A DNA stretch of 41,026 bases from Phaeoceros laevis (taxonomy: Eukaryota; Anthocerotophyta; Anthocerotopsida; Notothyladales), in NCBI GenBank assembly GCA_049999765.1, contig JBNGIQ010009396.1, forward strand, positions 1 to 41,026. Direction: 5' to 3'. Made by a program: the position numbers and the translations under genes. Below the pieces are notes generated by a model. It was not told where the DNA came from, searched no databases, and saw only the letters and a program-made list of their open reading frames with translations. Numbering within the stretch: the stretch's first letter is position 1; every line of letters starts with the position of its first letter. Positions 19,661 through 29,219 of the stretch are shown in pieces.

Positions 19661-19686
19661 GTAAAATAGGCCATTTTCTTGTTGTG
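19661..19686 (-). repeat. Right terminal inverted repeat of the CACTA-like element
   Basis: Read inward from 19686 it starts CACAACAAGAAAATGGC. 19440-19660 inside it is packed with gttgtaa and ttacaac motifs in both orientations. Confidence 0.85.
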
Positions 19687-19689
19687 TAT
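19687..19689. repeat. 3-bp target-site duplication (TAT), right copy
   Basis: Matches 17557-17559. Confidence 0.75.
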
Positions 19690-20515
19690 CAAGTTGAGGG
19701 AGGGCACAAAACCAATGGCCAAAAAACTCAGGAGGTTGAAGCCGACGCATGTGCAACAAATCAAGGGAGAAATTATGGCACTCCCAGAGGCAGATTTGAT
19801 TTATCCTGTCAAGTATTCGGAGTGGTTGTCTCCTCTAGTGATCATATTGAAAAAGAATGGGAAACTAAGGATGTGTATTGATTACAGGAGGTTGAAAGAA
19901 GCTACGATTAAAGACCAATATCCAATTCCAATTATTCACGACATTCTGGACATGGTTGCAGGGGCAGAGCTGATCAGCTTGTGTGACGGGTACGCGGGGT
20001 ATCACCAAATCAAGTTATTGAAAGAAGACCACTCGAAAACTGCCTTTGTGACACCATGGGGGATGTTTGCCTTTCGAGTTCTTTGCTTTGGATTAAAAAT
20101 GGGCCGCCTGAATTCCAAAAAACTATGGACACAGCCTTCAGAGATTTGAGCGGGAAGAGCTTGCGGGTGTTCTTTGATGACTTTTGCATTTATGGGGCAC
20201 GGAACTGCCATGTGGGGGACTTGAGAGCATGCTTCGAGCGGATGAGCAGATTTCAACTATCTCTGAACCTGAAAAAGTGCATCTTAGGCGTCAGGAGCGA
20301 GGTCATGTTAGGGCATTTGGTCAGCCGATGAGGGATTGTCATCGAACCCTTCAAGATCGAGAAGATCCAAGCAAGACCAGTTCCAGCCAACATCACAGAT
20401 GCGCGGAGTTTTTTTTCTGCTATGGGATATTATCGACGGGCCATCCCTTCGTTCACGGAGTTGGCAGCGGCAATTTACAAACTTACAAAGAAGGGACATG
20501 AATTTTCAGTTTGAA
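19690..20515 (+). pseudogene. Ty3/gypsy reverse transcriptase (element gypsy A), truncated
   Basis: Standard gypsy RT: LREGTKPM, KKLRRLKPTHVQQI, YPVKYSEWLSPLVIILKKNG, MCIDYRRLKEATIKDQYPIP, CDGYAGYHQIKL, KTAFVTPWGMFAFRVLCFGL, then after a frameshift near 20100 PPEFQKTMDTAFRDL and the catalytic box FFDD (VFFDDFCIYG). Both catalytic aspartates are present. A TGA at about 20329-20331 interrupts it before the thumb, where FKIEKIQA and ARSFFSAMGYYRRAIPSF can still be read. Similarity ends near 20515, where RNase H should begin, so RNase H and integrase are missing from this copy. Confidence 0.88.
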
Positions 20516-20881
20516 GTAGAACTTAAAACCGTCACCTTCATGAGGATGGAGGAAGGTCTTGCACTAAGCACTGCTAAAGCTGTGGAGGAGCAAGTAGAGG
20601 GAGAGGTAGCATCCCTGAAATCAGAAGTGGGCAAAGCATGCGGGGATGAGAAGGAAGGAGCTGCAGCCTCGAAGAAAACAAGGAAGAAGAAAAACAAAAA
20701 GAATGGTCTCGGGAAGGAGGACAAGAGGGAGTGTCAAGAACGACTGCGTGACCGCGCAATTGCGTTCTCAAGCCGCCGCGCCAGCCAAACCGAAATAACG
20801 GCAGTGCGAAATTTTTTCGAAAAGAAAGGGATGACCGAAACTGATTGGCAATTATGTCGGGCGTCCGGTGATAGTGTATAA
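20516..20881 (+). pseudogene. Foreign ORF fused to the broken end of gypsy A
   Basis: The frame crossing the end of RT stays open to 20881 but the sequence is not RNase H. It reads a helical acidic part (MEEGLALSTAKAVEEQVEGE), a very lysine-rich patch (SKKTRKKKNKKNGLG) and RAIAFSSRRASQTEITAVRN. The basic patch resembles a nuclear or nucleolar targeting segment. Family not recognised. It may be a second decayed element joined at a deletion breakpoint. Confidence 0.35.
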
Positions 20882-21324
20882 TGCATGCATATATGTTAAA
20901 GACTGCGGACGGCAGGTTCGAGGAAGCGAGCCTAACTCTCAAGGATGCCACGTGGCCTAGGAGAAACCCTAGACCCTGAACATCTGCATGGGGTCGGGGG
21001 TTTTGGGCATAAAATCCGTTTGAGGCTCGGGTGCCAGGCCGGCTAGCAGCCTGGCAATCACCGACACAGAGGGTCATTTTTTGGTCCGTTTAACCGCTGG
21101 CACCTATGCGGCAAAACGGACCTAAAAACTGGTTTGTAGGCCCATTTTGCCGCTGGCTACCAGGCCGGCAAGTGGCCTAGCATCAAACTGCTAAAATAGG
21201 CCCAAAAGCAGCGGTTCCTCGATTCTCACACCTCAGATTGGTTTGAGCTCATGCCCAAGAACCTGTTTTTGAAAAATAAATTTGTCACAGACCTCCAGAA
21301 TTGTCATACAAGAATAAGTTTGGC
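20882..21324. other. Gene-free stretch before the satellite
   Basis: No gene seen. 21000-21190 has loose matches (ggccggcaag, ccaggccgg) to the satellite unit that follows and may be a diverged part of the array. Confidence 0.4.
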
Positions 21325-22853
21325 TCTATAGCACGTTAGCTGAAATGGCCGCACGCCTCCACAATCAGGTCGCGAAGTTGCAGCTCAAGTCTCATCCTAG
21401 AATCTAAGAAACTTTTCAAAACACGTTTAAACTGACCAGGGTCAACTTTTTAAGAGTGTTCAGGGCTAGGATGCCAGGCCGCTTGCCGGCCTGGCAGCTA
21501 TGGCCGGTCGGCCACGAATGTCGTTTTCCCCCTTAAATCAGCTAAATTCAGGCCTATCGTTTTGATGGTCAAATGAAGATACAAATTGTATCAAATGAAT
21601 CATCTCAGCGAGGCAAATTCAACAGTATATAGCGCGGTAGCTGAAATGGCCACATGCCTCCACAATCAAGTCACGAAGTTGCAGCTTAGGTCTCATCCTA
21701 GAATGTAAGAAAATTTTCAAGACACGATTTAAACCGACCAGAGTCAACTTTTTAAGGGTGGTTCAGGGCTGGGATGCCGGGCCGCTTGCCGGCCTGACAT
21801 CTCTGGCCGGCCGGCCAAGAATGTTGTTTTTTCTTTGAAATCTGCTGAAATCAGGCAAATCGTTTTGATGATCGGATGAAGACACAAATGGTACCAATTA
21901 AACTGTCTCGGCGAGGTAAATCCAACGGTGTATAGCACGCAAACTGAAATGGCCGCATGCCTCCACAATCAGGTCGTGAAGTTGCAGCTCAAGTCTCATC
22001 CTAGAATCTAAGAAACTTTTCACAACACTTTTTAAGCCGACCAGGGTCAACTTTTCAAGGGTGGTTCGGGGCTAGGATGCCAGGCCGCTTGCCAACCTGG
22101 CATCTCTGGCCGGCCGGCAACGGATGTCGTTTTTTCCTTGAAATTTGCTGAAATCAGGCACATCGTTTTGATGGTCGGATGAAGACACAAATGGTACCAA
22201 TCAAACCATCTTGGCGAGGCAAATTCAACGATGTATAGCACGCTAGCTGAAATGCCGCACGCCTTCACAATCAAGTCGCAAAGCTGTAGCTCAAGTCTCA
22301 TCCTAGAATCTAAGAAACTTTTCGAGACACGTTTTAAGCCGACCAGTGTCAACTTTTTAAGGGTGGTTCGGGGCTAGGATGCCAGGCCGCTTGCCGGCCA
22401 CGAATGTCGTTTTTTCCCTGAAATCTGTTGAAATCAAGTACATCGTTTTGATGATCAGATGAATTCACAAATGGTCCCAATCAAACCATCTCGGTTAGGC
22501 AAATCCAATGGTGTATAGCACGCTAGCTGAAATGGCCGCACGCCTTCGCAGCCAGGTCGCAAAGTTGCAGCTTAAATCTCATCCTTGAATCTAAAAAACT
22601 TTTCAAGACACGTTTTAAGCCGATCAAGGTCAATTTTTTAGGGTAGTTCGGGGCTAGGATGCCGGTATCTGGCAGGCCTGCCAGGAATGTCGTTTTTTCC
22701 CTCAAATCTGCTGAACTCAGGCACATTGTTTTGATGGTCGGATGAAACCTCAAATAATGCCAAACAAGATGTTTTGACAAGGCGAACCCAACGGTGTATA
22801 GCACGCTAGTTGAAATGGCCCCACGCCTCCACAATTGGGTCGCGAAGTTGCAG
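21325..22853. repeat. Satellite-like tandem array of about 300-bp units
   Basis: The phrase tagcacgctagctgaaatgg recurs with its anchor tgaaatgg at 21341, 21642, 21945, 22248, 22528 and 22811, giving spacings of 301, 303, 303, 280 and 283 bp, so five full units and a partial one. Each unit has a block on the strand shown with ttgcagctcaagtctcatcc, an aacttttcaa-acacg block, and a palindromic core gcttgccggcctgg or ggccggccgg. Minus-strand frames run open through most of a unit because 303 is 101 codons, but each ends at the same stop (PPLKS), so they are not genes. The array joins the end of gypsy A remains to the minisatellite region. Confidence 0.9.
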
Positions 22854-23144
22854 TACTTGGCTTGTGAGTCGATTTTTTCCCTAATGTCCCTGGGACAAAA
22901 ACCAAATAGGGGCCATAAAAACCATGAATCCCCTTGAAACTCTCGTGGTTTCGGGACGTGGTATCGGGACGGTTCATTTTTTTTTCAAGGAAGCCAGGCT
23001 GGCCTGGCAACGGAGCGTCGAGATGGGCCGTAAGCGTGAAGGCATTGGCAATAGTAAAGTACTGACGGAAACGGTTCGAATAGCCAATATGTATCTTAAC
23101 AAAAGGTCGTCCTTCCTATACAACCATGTCTATGAACAAAATGG
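22854..23144. other. Gene-free spacer between satellite and minisatellite
   Basis: No feature supported. Confidence 0.4.
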
Positions 23145-23362
23145 TTAGAGTCTCTAGCCGGGGTTGGGTTGGAGTCTCCAGCCGGGGTTGAGTTGGAGTC
23201 TCCAGTCGGGGTTGGGTTGGAGTCGCCAGTCGGGATTGGGTTGGAGTCGCCAGCCGGGGTTGGGTTGGAGTCGCCAGCCGGGTTGGGTTGGAGACACCAA
23301 CCGTGGTTGGGTTGAAGATGCCAATCGTGATTGGGTTGGAGTCTCCAACCGTGGTTAGGTTC
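23145..23362. repeat. 24-bp minisatellite, about 9 copies
   Basis: Unit ttggagtcTccagccggggttggg; ttgga anchors at 23169, 23193, 23217, 23241, 23265, 23288, 23312 and 23336, all 24 bp apart except one 23-bp step. The right-hand units diverge (caaccgtggttggg). Because 24 is eight codons, several frames stay open and encode octapeptide repeats such as PTQPRLAT on the minus strand. No start, promoter or partner exon supports coding. Confidence 0.92.
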
Positions 23363-23515
23363 TGACAATCCAATCCCGCCTCAAAAGGATCCAGCCTCAA
23401 TTCCCTCGACGGGACATTTTACAGTTTGTGGGACATCGCGGCGCGAATCTCCCGCCTCGAGCGAGTTACCTGTCGGAGGGCCACGACGAGGCTACGCAAT
23501 GTTCACGAAAAAACT

Positions 23516-23615
23516 NNNNNNNNNNNNNNNNNNNNNNNNNNNNNNNNNNNNNNNNNNNNNNNNNNNNNNNNNNNNNNNNNNNNNNNNNNNNNNNNNNNNN
23601 NNNNNNNNNNNNNNN
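23516..23615. other. Scaffold gap of 100 N
   Basis: Exactly 100 Ns. The two sides show no shared sequence. Confidence 0.99.
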
Positions 23616-23667
23616 AGTTGCCCAGAGCAACTCCTTGGTCACGGCCAACTCCAAGTTGGCCGTGACC
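23616..23667. repeat. Two perfect hairpins at the edge of gap 2
   Basis: agttgc/gcaact at 23616-23632 (5-bp loop), then ggtcacggccaact at 23637-23650 pairing with agttggccgtgacc at 23654-23667 (14-bp arms, 3-bp loop). Strong hairpins beside a gap often explain why assembly stopped. Confidence 0.85.
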
Positions 23668-23975
23668 GTGCCACGACGGTAACTTTGAGTCCCCCAACTG
23701 CACGCCACCTATGGCTGGTGCACCCCTCGTAGCATACTTCCACAACCTCGTCCACTTCAGTGGTCTAGTGACCTAGTGCATTGGGTGAAATTCCGAACCA
23801 GCTAGGGAACGGAACTTTTGCTCATACAGCTTTTGTGTGCTTTTCTCGTGGATTAATTTCCCCTTGCAGAGAGCACACAATAGTTGTCCGAGATCAATGA
23901 GGGCTTAGTTTAGCAATCCTGTCTCCACTTGATTAAGGGCCAAACACAAGTCGGAATACTTGCCAATCTGGTAAA
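23668..23975. other. 3' flank of the NT-C2 gene, no gene seen
   Basis: Probably 3' UTR of the minus-strand gene that ends at 23976, then spacer. No poly(A) signal stands out. Confidence 0.4.
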
Positions 23976-26900
23976 TTAGTGTGAAGCCCAGACCTTTCTC
24001 AGTAGTCTGAAGCGCTTCATGATTCCAAATTCCTCATCTCTATAACTTGAACCCCGTCCAAGCTGTCCGAACATTGACATTTTCCTACCTTGAGTAGATA
24101 AGTCCTGTGTGGGTCTGTCCTGTGTGGGCCATGGCAGACCTGGTACCGTATCCAGCATCGAAGATGCTGGCGACTCCAAGTCTTCCAACTCATCGTCACT
24201 TGTGTATCCTTTCCTCATAATGGAGGTGCTCTTGTTTAATCTGTTCCATTCCGCAGTCTGCCCGATAATTTCCTGTACAGAAGCTGGATGAGGAGGGACA
24301 TATGACGCTTTTGGCGCTGATGCCATGGGCACAAAGCCGGGATCCTCACCGCACTCTCCTTGTCTGCGCCTTTCTGCAGTCACCTGCTGACCAGAAGTGG
24401 ACGTCGTAGCTCACCTCATGTGTTCATCAAGGGGTTTCACCATGCAGTTGAATTCCTTCTACGAAGCAAAAAGCCCATACAGTTCATAGGACGTACCTCA
24501 GCATTTAGTGCAGCTAAAAGAGAAGGAGAAACTGGGTCAGGAAAGAACTCGTCAGGCTCAAAAATGGACAAAATTCTTCTGATGAGAGGTACGCTCAGCA
24601 CAGGACAGACCTGCAGACATAGAAAGGGCACATGGTAAGAGACTTACTGATGGAAGCACCAATCACCTGCATGCATTTCAGGTTGCACTTGACTACAATT
24701 CCAACAACGGCACAATCCACTAGCAACAACTACACGATGCACACAGACCTCTTTCCTCACAGATTTGTCCATGAGTATATCTTTTGGCAGCATGAGAAGA
24801 TCAGCTGTTGCTCGGCATAGCATAAAATATAGTGACCCCTTGTCCACTTCATCAACACTCCCCACATCGTTATCATGGTTATAGACCTCTCCTGATGCAG
24901 TTTCATCCCCTGTGCCGAGAACACCTGCTAACCAACTTGACCATGTTCCGACCTGTTTTTCCAGAATGCCTGTCAAGGGTCTGTAGCTGGCCATCTAAGG
25001 ACCATGTATCTTCCAGAGGAAGCAAGTGAAATCGGGAGCAAACTAACCGCATTCTTCAGCCGGGCACCATCTCCAAAAGTCAACTTCCCGGGTGCCACTG
25101 GCAAAACACTCGCATCACCAATTGGGTCAGAAAGAGGATCAGTTGGCACAAAATCACTGGCGTCGCGTAGCAGAGCATTAAAAATAGCCACATCCAGTCT
25201 AGCTGCGCATTGCTCCACTATCTGTGCAAGCAACAAGTCCTTCGCCAGTGTTACATCTTCATTTAAAATCGGATCAACAAGTAGCTGTTTACTAACTGCC
25301 TAACAAACCGATATGCCGTGTTCGTAGAGGAGATAACTGCTGAAAGTCTGACATGCTGACCAGCAAAGCTTCAAGAAATCAACAGCGATGCACACATCAA
25401 AACAACAGACCAATGTTATGAGTGACTGTAAGCACCCACAGTCGTGGCCAGCTGCCCGGACAGGACACGCCCTCTTGTAAACTTTCAAGAGTGCTTTCTT
25501 CCATATTTCCACAGAGATATTTCCCTGACGCCCATCACCCAACTCTGAAGCACTTTTTGAACTGGTTGACCGTCCTATCAATTTGTCATCCACGGAGTTA
25601 GTTCTTGGGCTTGATATTGGACTTAGCTCCAGTGATCTCTGCATCGGTGGCGCCATAGCCTGCAAGCTAAACAGTGCAGGTGTAATGCCTCAACACACTG
25701 GTTGTCCTTTGCTTAACTGCATACGATACATACTACAATTGATTGGGTTAAACTCCATGCAAAGGTCACTCTGTATTGCGTTTGATTTCATCGAGAGAAA
25801 GGTTTGCACAATCTACCTGCCACCAAACACATTCAATAACCCTGCTGTGAATCCAAGCTTCAATTCTCTCTAGAGCAGCAGTGTATGTATTCAGCTCTTT
25901 CCAATCAACATTAGATTGCCCTCTCAGACTGAGTCCTGTGCTGTCTTGCTTTCCAGGAATCTGGCATGAAGACCCTCTCAAGCTGTTCTCAGCAGAGACT
26001 GCGAAGTCAATGATTCGTGTGTGCCAATGTTTAGACCCCCCAGGACCTCCATCTGGACTGGGTGCAGCCGGAGAGCATGCTTGCAAGAGACTCTCTCTCA
26101 GCACAACAACATTCGACAACCAAAACGTTAACCTGCAAGCAAATTTGAAATAAATAAGAGGACGGATGGGAAAGGCAAAGAGCATTCACTCCTACCCACT
26201 CAGGGTGATGCCACACAGCTTGGCTGATGAACTATGCTTGTGATCGGATTTGACACAGCAACTTTTACAAGTATGTCCAGGGAAAATATAGCGTGCAGCA
26301 GAACTTGCAAATCAAATTCCATGCACAGTACAGTCTCATCCAAAATCATCGCTGCAAACGTCTCAACTGCAAAAGAGAAGAGACATGAAGACCTTTCATT
26401 GCAAATGTTTCACCTTGGCACATCATGTCCACACCCTCTCACAACAGACACAATAGCAGCCACCGAATTCTGTGCTGAGCCTGCTCTGCGCTCTAGGGTC
26501 CACAATTTAAAGGCATGCATGTACAGCCTTGCAAGGCGACGAGCAGGAGAATGCAGCTTGTGTGGAGTGCCCCCGTGCTCAGGGACCACGGAGTACAGAG
26601 CAATCTCTGCTGCCGCCAGGTCAGTTAGTTCAGCTTCGCAGCCGTTAAGCTGAGTCGATAATGTTGACACATGTGCCTGCAACTCCACAATTTTTTCCTC
26701 TGCAATCTCCAGCTTTCTAATTGCTTCATCGAGAGCCTTGTTTTCAAACCTTTCGGTTATCTTCTCACCGTCCACACCCTTCGCAAGTCTTGCCCTTGCT
26801 TCTTGCAGCACCCTAAAATCCCCTTGGGCTTTCTCATCAACCCTCCTACCTTCTGCACCAGTTGACGACTTCCCCGTTGGAACATCAACATCAGCCCTTC

Positions 26901-28331
26901 TTCCAGTGCCACCTAGCTTCGCTTCCCCCACAACTTTACCTTGGGCTTTAGGCACTTCTTCGCCAGTTATTCCTTCGGAAATTGCCTTGACAACAAAGGC
27001 CTGCACCTTTGTTTCAGTTTTCCTGTCGAAGCTTCTGGTGTCTTCCCTCAACTTGTTTCCAATTTCGAAAGAATTCAAGTTCCCCCTTGCTGGGGAAGCT
27101 CTCTTCTCATCAGATGGTAGTGCCTCCGCTATACCAGCTGCACTACGCAACACTGCATTTGATGGAGGAACTACAGGTGGTTTTGAGGACACTATGAAAG
27201 GTAGCAATTCATTCTTGCCTAATGCACTCCTCGCCAAAACCGAATGTAAACTGGGATGAGCCTGCTTCCTTACCCCGTTTTACAACACGAGCAGTAGCAG
27301 CAGTCTCAGATGTTGCGGATGGGAATTGCACGGCTCGAGGAGGTGTGAAGTGACTAGTTCCTTCCCTTTCAGTGATTCCAGCAGCCGACTGCAGCACGTT
27401 CTGCAAATAAGGAGAGAGGGCATCCAGTTCCAAAAAATCGCTACCTAGATTGCTATCATTCACTCACCGCAAGAATCGATGAACTAACCTGATGCAGCTG
27501 TTCGAGCGACTGAGATTCCCTGGCATTGCTTGGACTTATAGAAATTTGGGCCGCCTCATTCGTCTCAAGTTTGGGATAGCTAGGAGAGCTGAATAGTAGT
27601 GTAGATGCAAGCCCTGAATCGGGCACAGCACCCAAGGTTGGCGATGAGGAACTATGAAATTTCTCCTCATCATCTGTAAACGCAGCAATCTCCTCATTTT
27701 CATCGCTCGCGAGCGCCGCAACCAGACCCTCCCCGGCATCTGCGTCAGGACCTAAATCTGCTGCTGGCCCGCTAGATGCAGATGTGCCCGCGGTTATGTT
27801 GCCACGGCCACTAGCGCTTCCAGTTCGGCTCAGACTAGTCCTGATGCCAAAAGGGCCGATGGCAAGGAACAAGCTCGAAGATACGCCAGTAGGGCCCTTC
27901 TTAGCAAGAGCCAGTGGGATGTTCGTGGAGACGAAAGCCGTGGCACTCGCAAAGTCGGCCAAATCTAGGACCGCTGTGCCAAGCTTAGCCCCCTTTAGGC
28001 TGGTCTCGTACAAGCTGAACACAACGCATTTCTTCTGAAACTTGGCCGGGGCGGACGACTTGCTGCCCTTAGTTTCCTCCCTGTATAGCGTGGCTGGTAG
28101 TCGGAATGACTCGTGAAATACAATCCTTCCTCCATCAGGACTTTCCTCGGGCAATGCAGCGCAGGTGTTCCCCGAACGCTTGTCTCCTCGTTGCCACTGC
28201 AATAGGAGAGGGGCCCCCGCCTTGGCAATCTGTTGCCTCACGGGCCAGGGCTTTATCTCCTGCACCTGGATGTAGAAATCAATCGGGAATGAGAACCCTT
28301 TTTTGCTCTTGGACCTCAAACCCAGAACCAT
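23976..28331 (-). CDS. NT-C2 (EEIG1/EHBP1 N-terminal) domain protein, plant At2g25460/At3g11760 type
   Basis: Plant protein with an N-terminal C2-like NT-C2 domain, thought to bind membranes or act in membrane-cytoskeleton adaptors; the exact role of this plant family is not settled. ATG at 28331. Exons: 28331-27489 (NT-C2 at residues 13-165, FSFPIDFYIQVQEIKPWPVR to AVLDLADFA), 27400 to about 27260, about 27250-26414 (coiled coil then VPEHGGTPHKLHSPARRLAR), 26132-25817 (RLTFWLSNVVVLRE, ECVWWQ), 25659 to about 25430 (CPVRAAGHDCGCL), about 25300-25048 (QIVEQCAARLDVAIFNALLR), 24952-24749 (LLMLPKDILMDKSVRKE), 24610-24497 (VPLIRRILSIFEPDEFFPDP) and 24383-23976 (RKGYTSDDELEDLESP, RLLRKVW, TGA). Nearly all C-terminal family motifs are present. 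Two joints are unresolved: the frame change near 27250-27290, and the exon 5 to 6 junction near 25430-25300. Expected length about 1,100 residues. Confidence 0.88.
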
Positions 28332-28502
28332 GACTCACGGAGTGAAAATCGTGCTTGATGCATCCACCGACTGAAGGTACCCGTGGAGAGGGGTAGCCGT
28401 GAGGAAAACGGCGGCCAAGGCGGCAAAGCAGAAAACCAAACCAGAATGTCAGCTGCCCCTTCCGCGCCAACTGAATTGCGACCAAACCCCATGTATTGTA
28501 AG

Positions 28503-28997
28503 TCACCTGTGTGGGCCTCGAATGACACGTGTCCTTGCCTTCTTAATTAACCCTTTTTGGCGGACGATGCGCAGGGTGGTTCGCACTAGACTCTGTGCAG
28601 CCTTGGTGTTGCTTAGGCGCTGCGCGTGTTCCTGGTACAGAGACCTGCTGAACAGGCGGCAGACTTGTTCGTTGAAGAAGGGGTAGTCTAACCCGGGGGT
28701 TGACAGTTCTAGAATCTCGATGTCACTAGACGGACAGTGCGAGGCGCCTACCGAAAAAGGCGACGTTTCGTTCACGACGGACCTACACATACATCGAGGA
28801 ATCATCACAAAATCTCTGGGAATGATCTCAGCGCCTCGCAGAAACTGCACCACGGTGATAACATAGTCAACCAGAGACATCTTCCTCGCGACAATAGACC
28901 GTACTTGTGGTGCAGAGAAACAGGACAACGGAATACCGGCACGCAAAACTGTCCAGTAAACCTTCAACGCCTTTCCTTGCAACTTAATCAACCTCAA
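28503..28997 (-). CDS. Hypothetical protein or decayed frame
   Basis: Open for 164 codons, with its first Met codons internal (the head is TTG). It lies between the 3' end of the carrier and the 5' end of the NT-C2 gene. The sequence has a mildly hydrophobic middle (VDYVITVVQFLRGAEIIPRD) and a very basic tail (IVRQKGLIKKARTRVIRG). No family recognised, and no splice signals link it to either neighbour. It may be an accidental frame; a plus-strand frame also runs through it. Confidence 0.2.
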   Translation of the reverse strand: MRLIKLQGKALKVYWTVLRAGIPLSCFSAPQVRSIVARKMSLVDYVITVVQFLRGAEIIPRDFVMIPRCMCRSVVNETSPFSVGASHCPSSDIEILELSTPGLDYPFFNEQVCRLFSRSLYQEHAQRLSNTKAAQSLVRTTLRIVRQKGLIKKARTRVIRGPHR

Positions 28998-29219
28998 ATG
29001 ACATCTCTTGCTCCTCGATCAACTGAAACACATTCCACCTGGACGTCTCTCATTCTCCGCTGCGCCAGAAAGTGGCAGGCCCGTCTACGCTTCCAATTTC
29101 CTGCACCGCCAGTGCTGGAGAAACGACTGCTGGAAGGCCCGTTATGGCAGAGTGCACCCCTAAGTTGCTCCTGCCTCCCAGTGGCTTGCAAAACCACGGT
29201 GTTTAAAGAACTGCAGTGC

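Larger units (their letters stand above)
17560..19686 (+). mobile_element. Non-autonomous CACTA (En/Spm)-like DNA transposon, 2,127 bp, inside gypsy A
   Basis: Both ends start CACAACAA-r-AAA and match as inverted repeats for about 25 bp (left 17560-17584, right read inward from 19686), closely like the classical En/Spm end CACTACAAGAAAA. A TAT duplication flanks it. Removing the element and one TAT brings the interrupted gypsy linker and RT back into contact, which proves insertion. Inside there is no transposase. Instead there are subterminal copies of a TTACAACG motif in both orientations, a PPR gene fragment (18270-18615), a GC-rich aggcaggc-type region (18600-18965) and a degenerate gtgaaaagtgaagtaa array (18998-19245). 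Movement would need a transposase supplied by an autonomous relative. Confidence 0.85.

Noticed and set aside
21744-22834. Repeated minus-strand ORFs of 74-103 codons in the satellite
   Set aside because: They arise because the unit is near 303 bp; each ends at the same stop and none has a start context, partner exon or known motif.
23096-23400. Pro/Thr/Gln-rich ORFs over the minisatellite
   Set aside because: Open only because the 24-bp period keeps phase; open in several frames on both strands.
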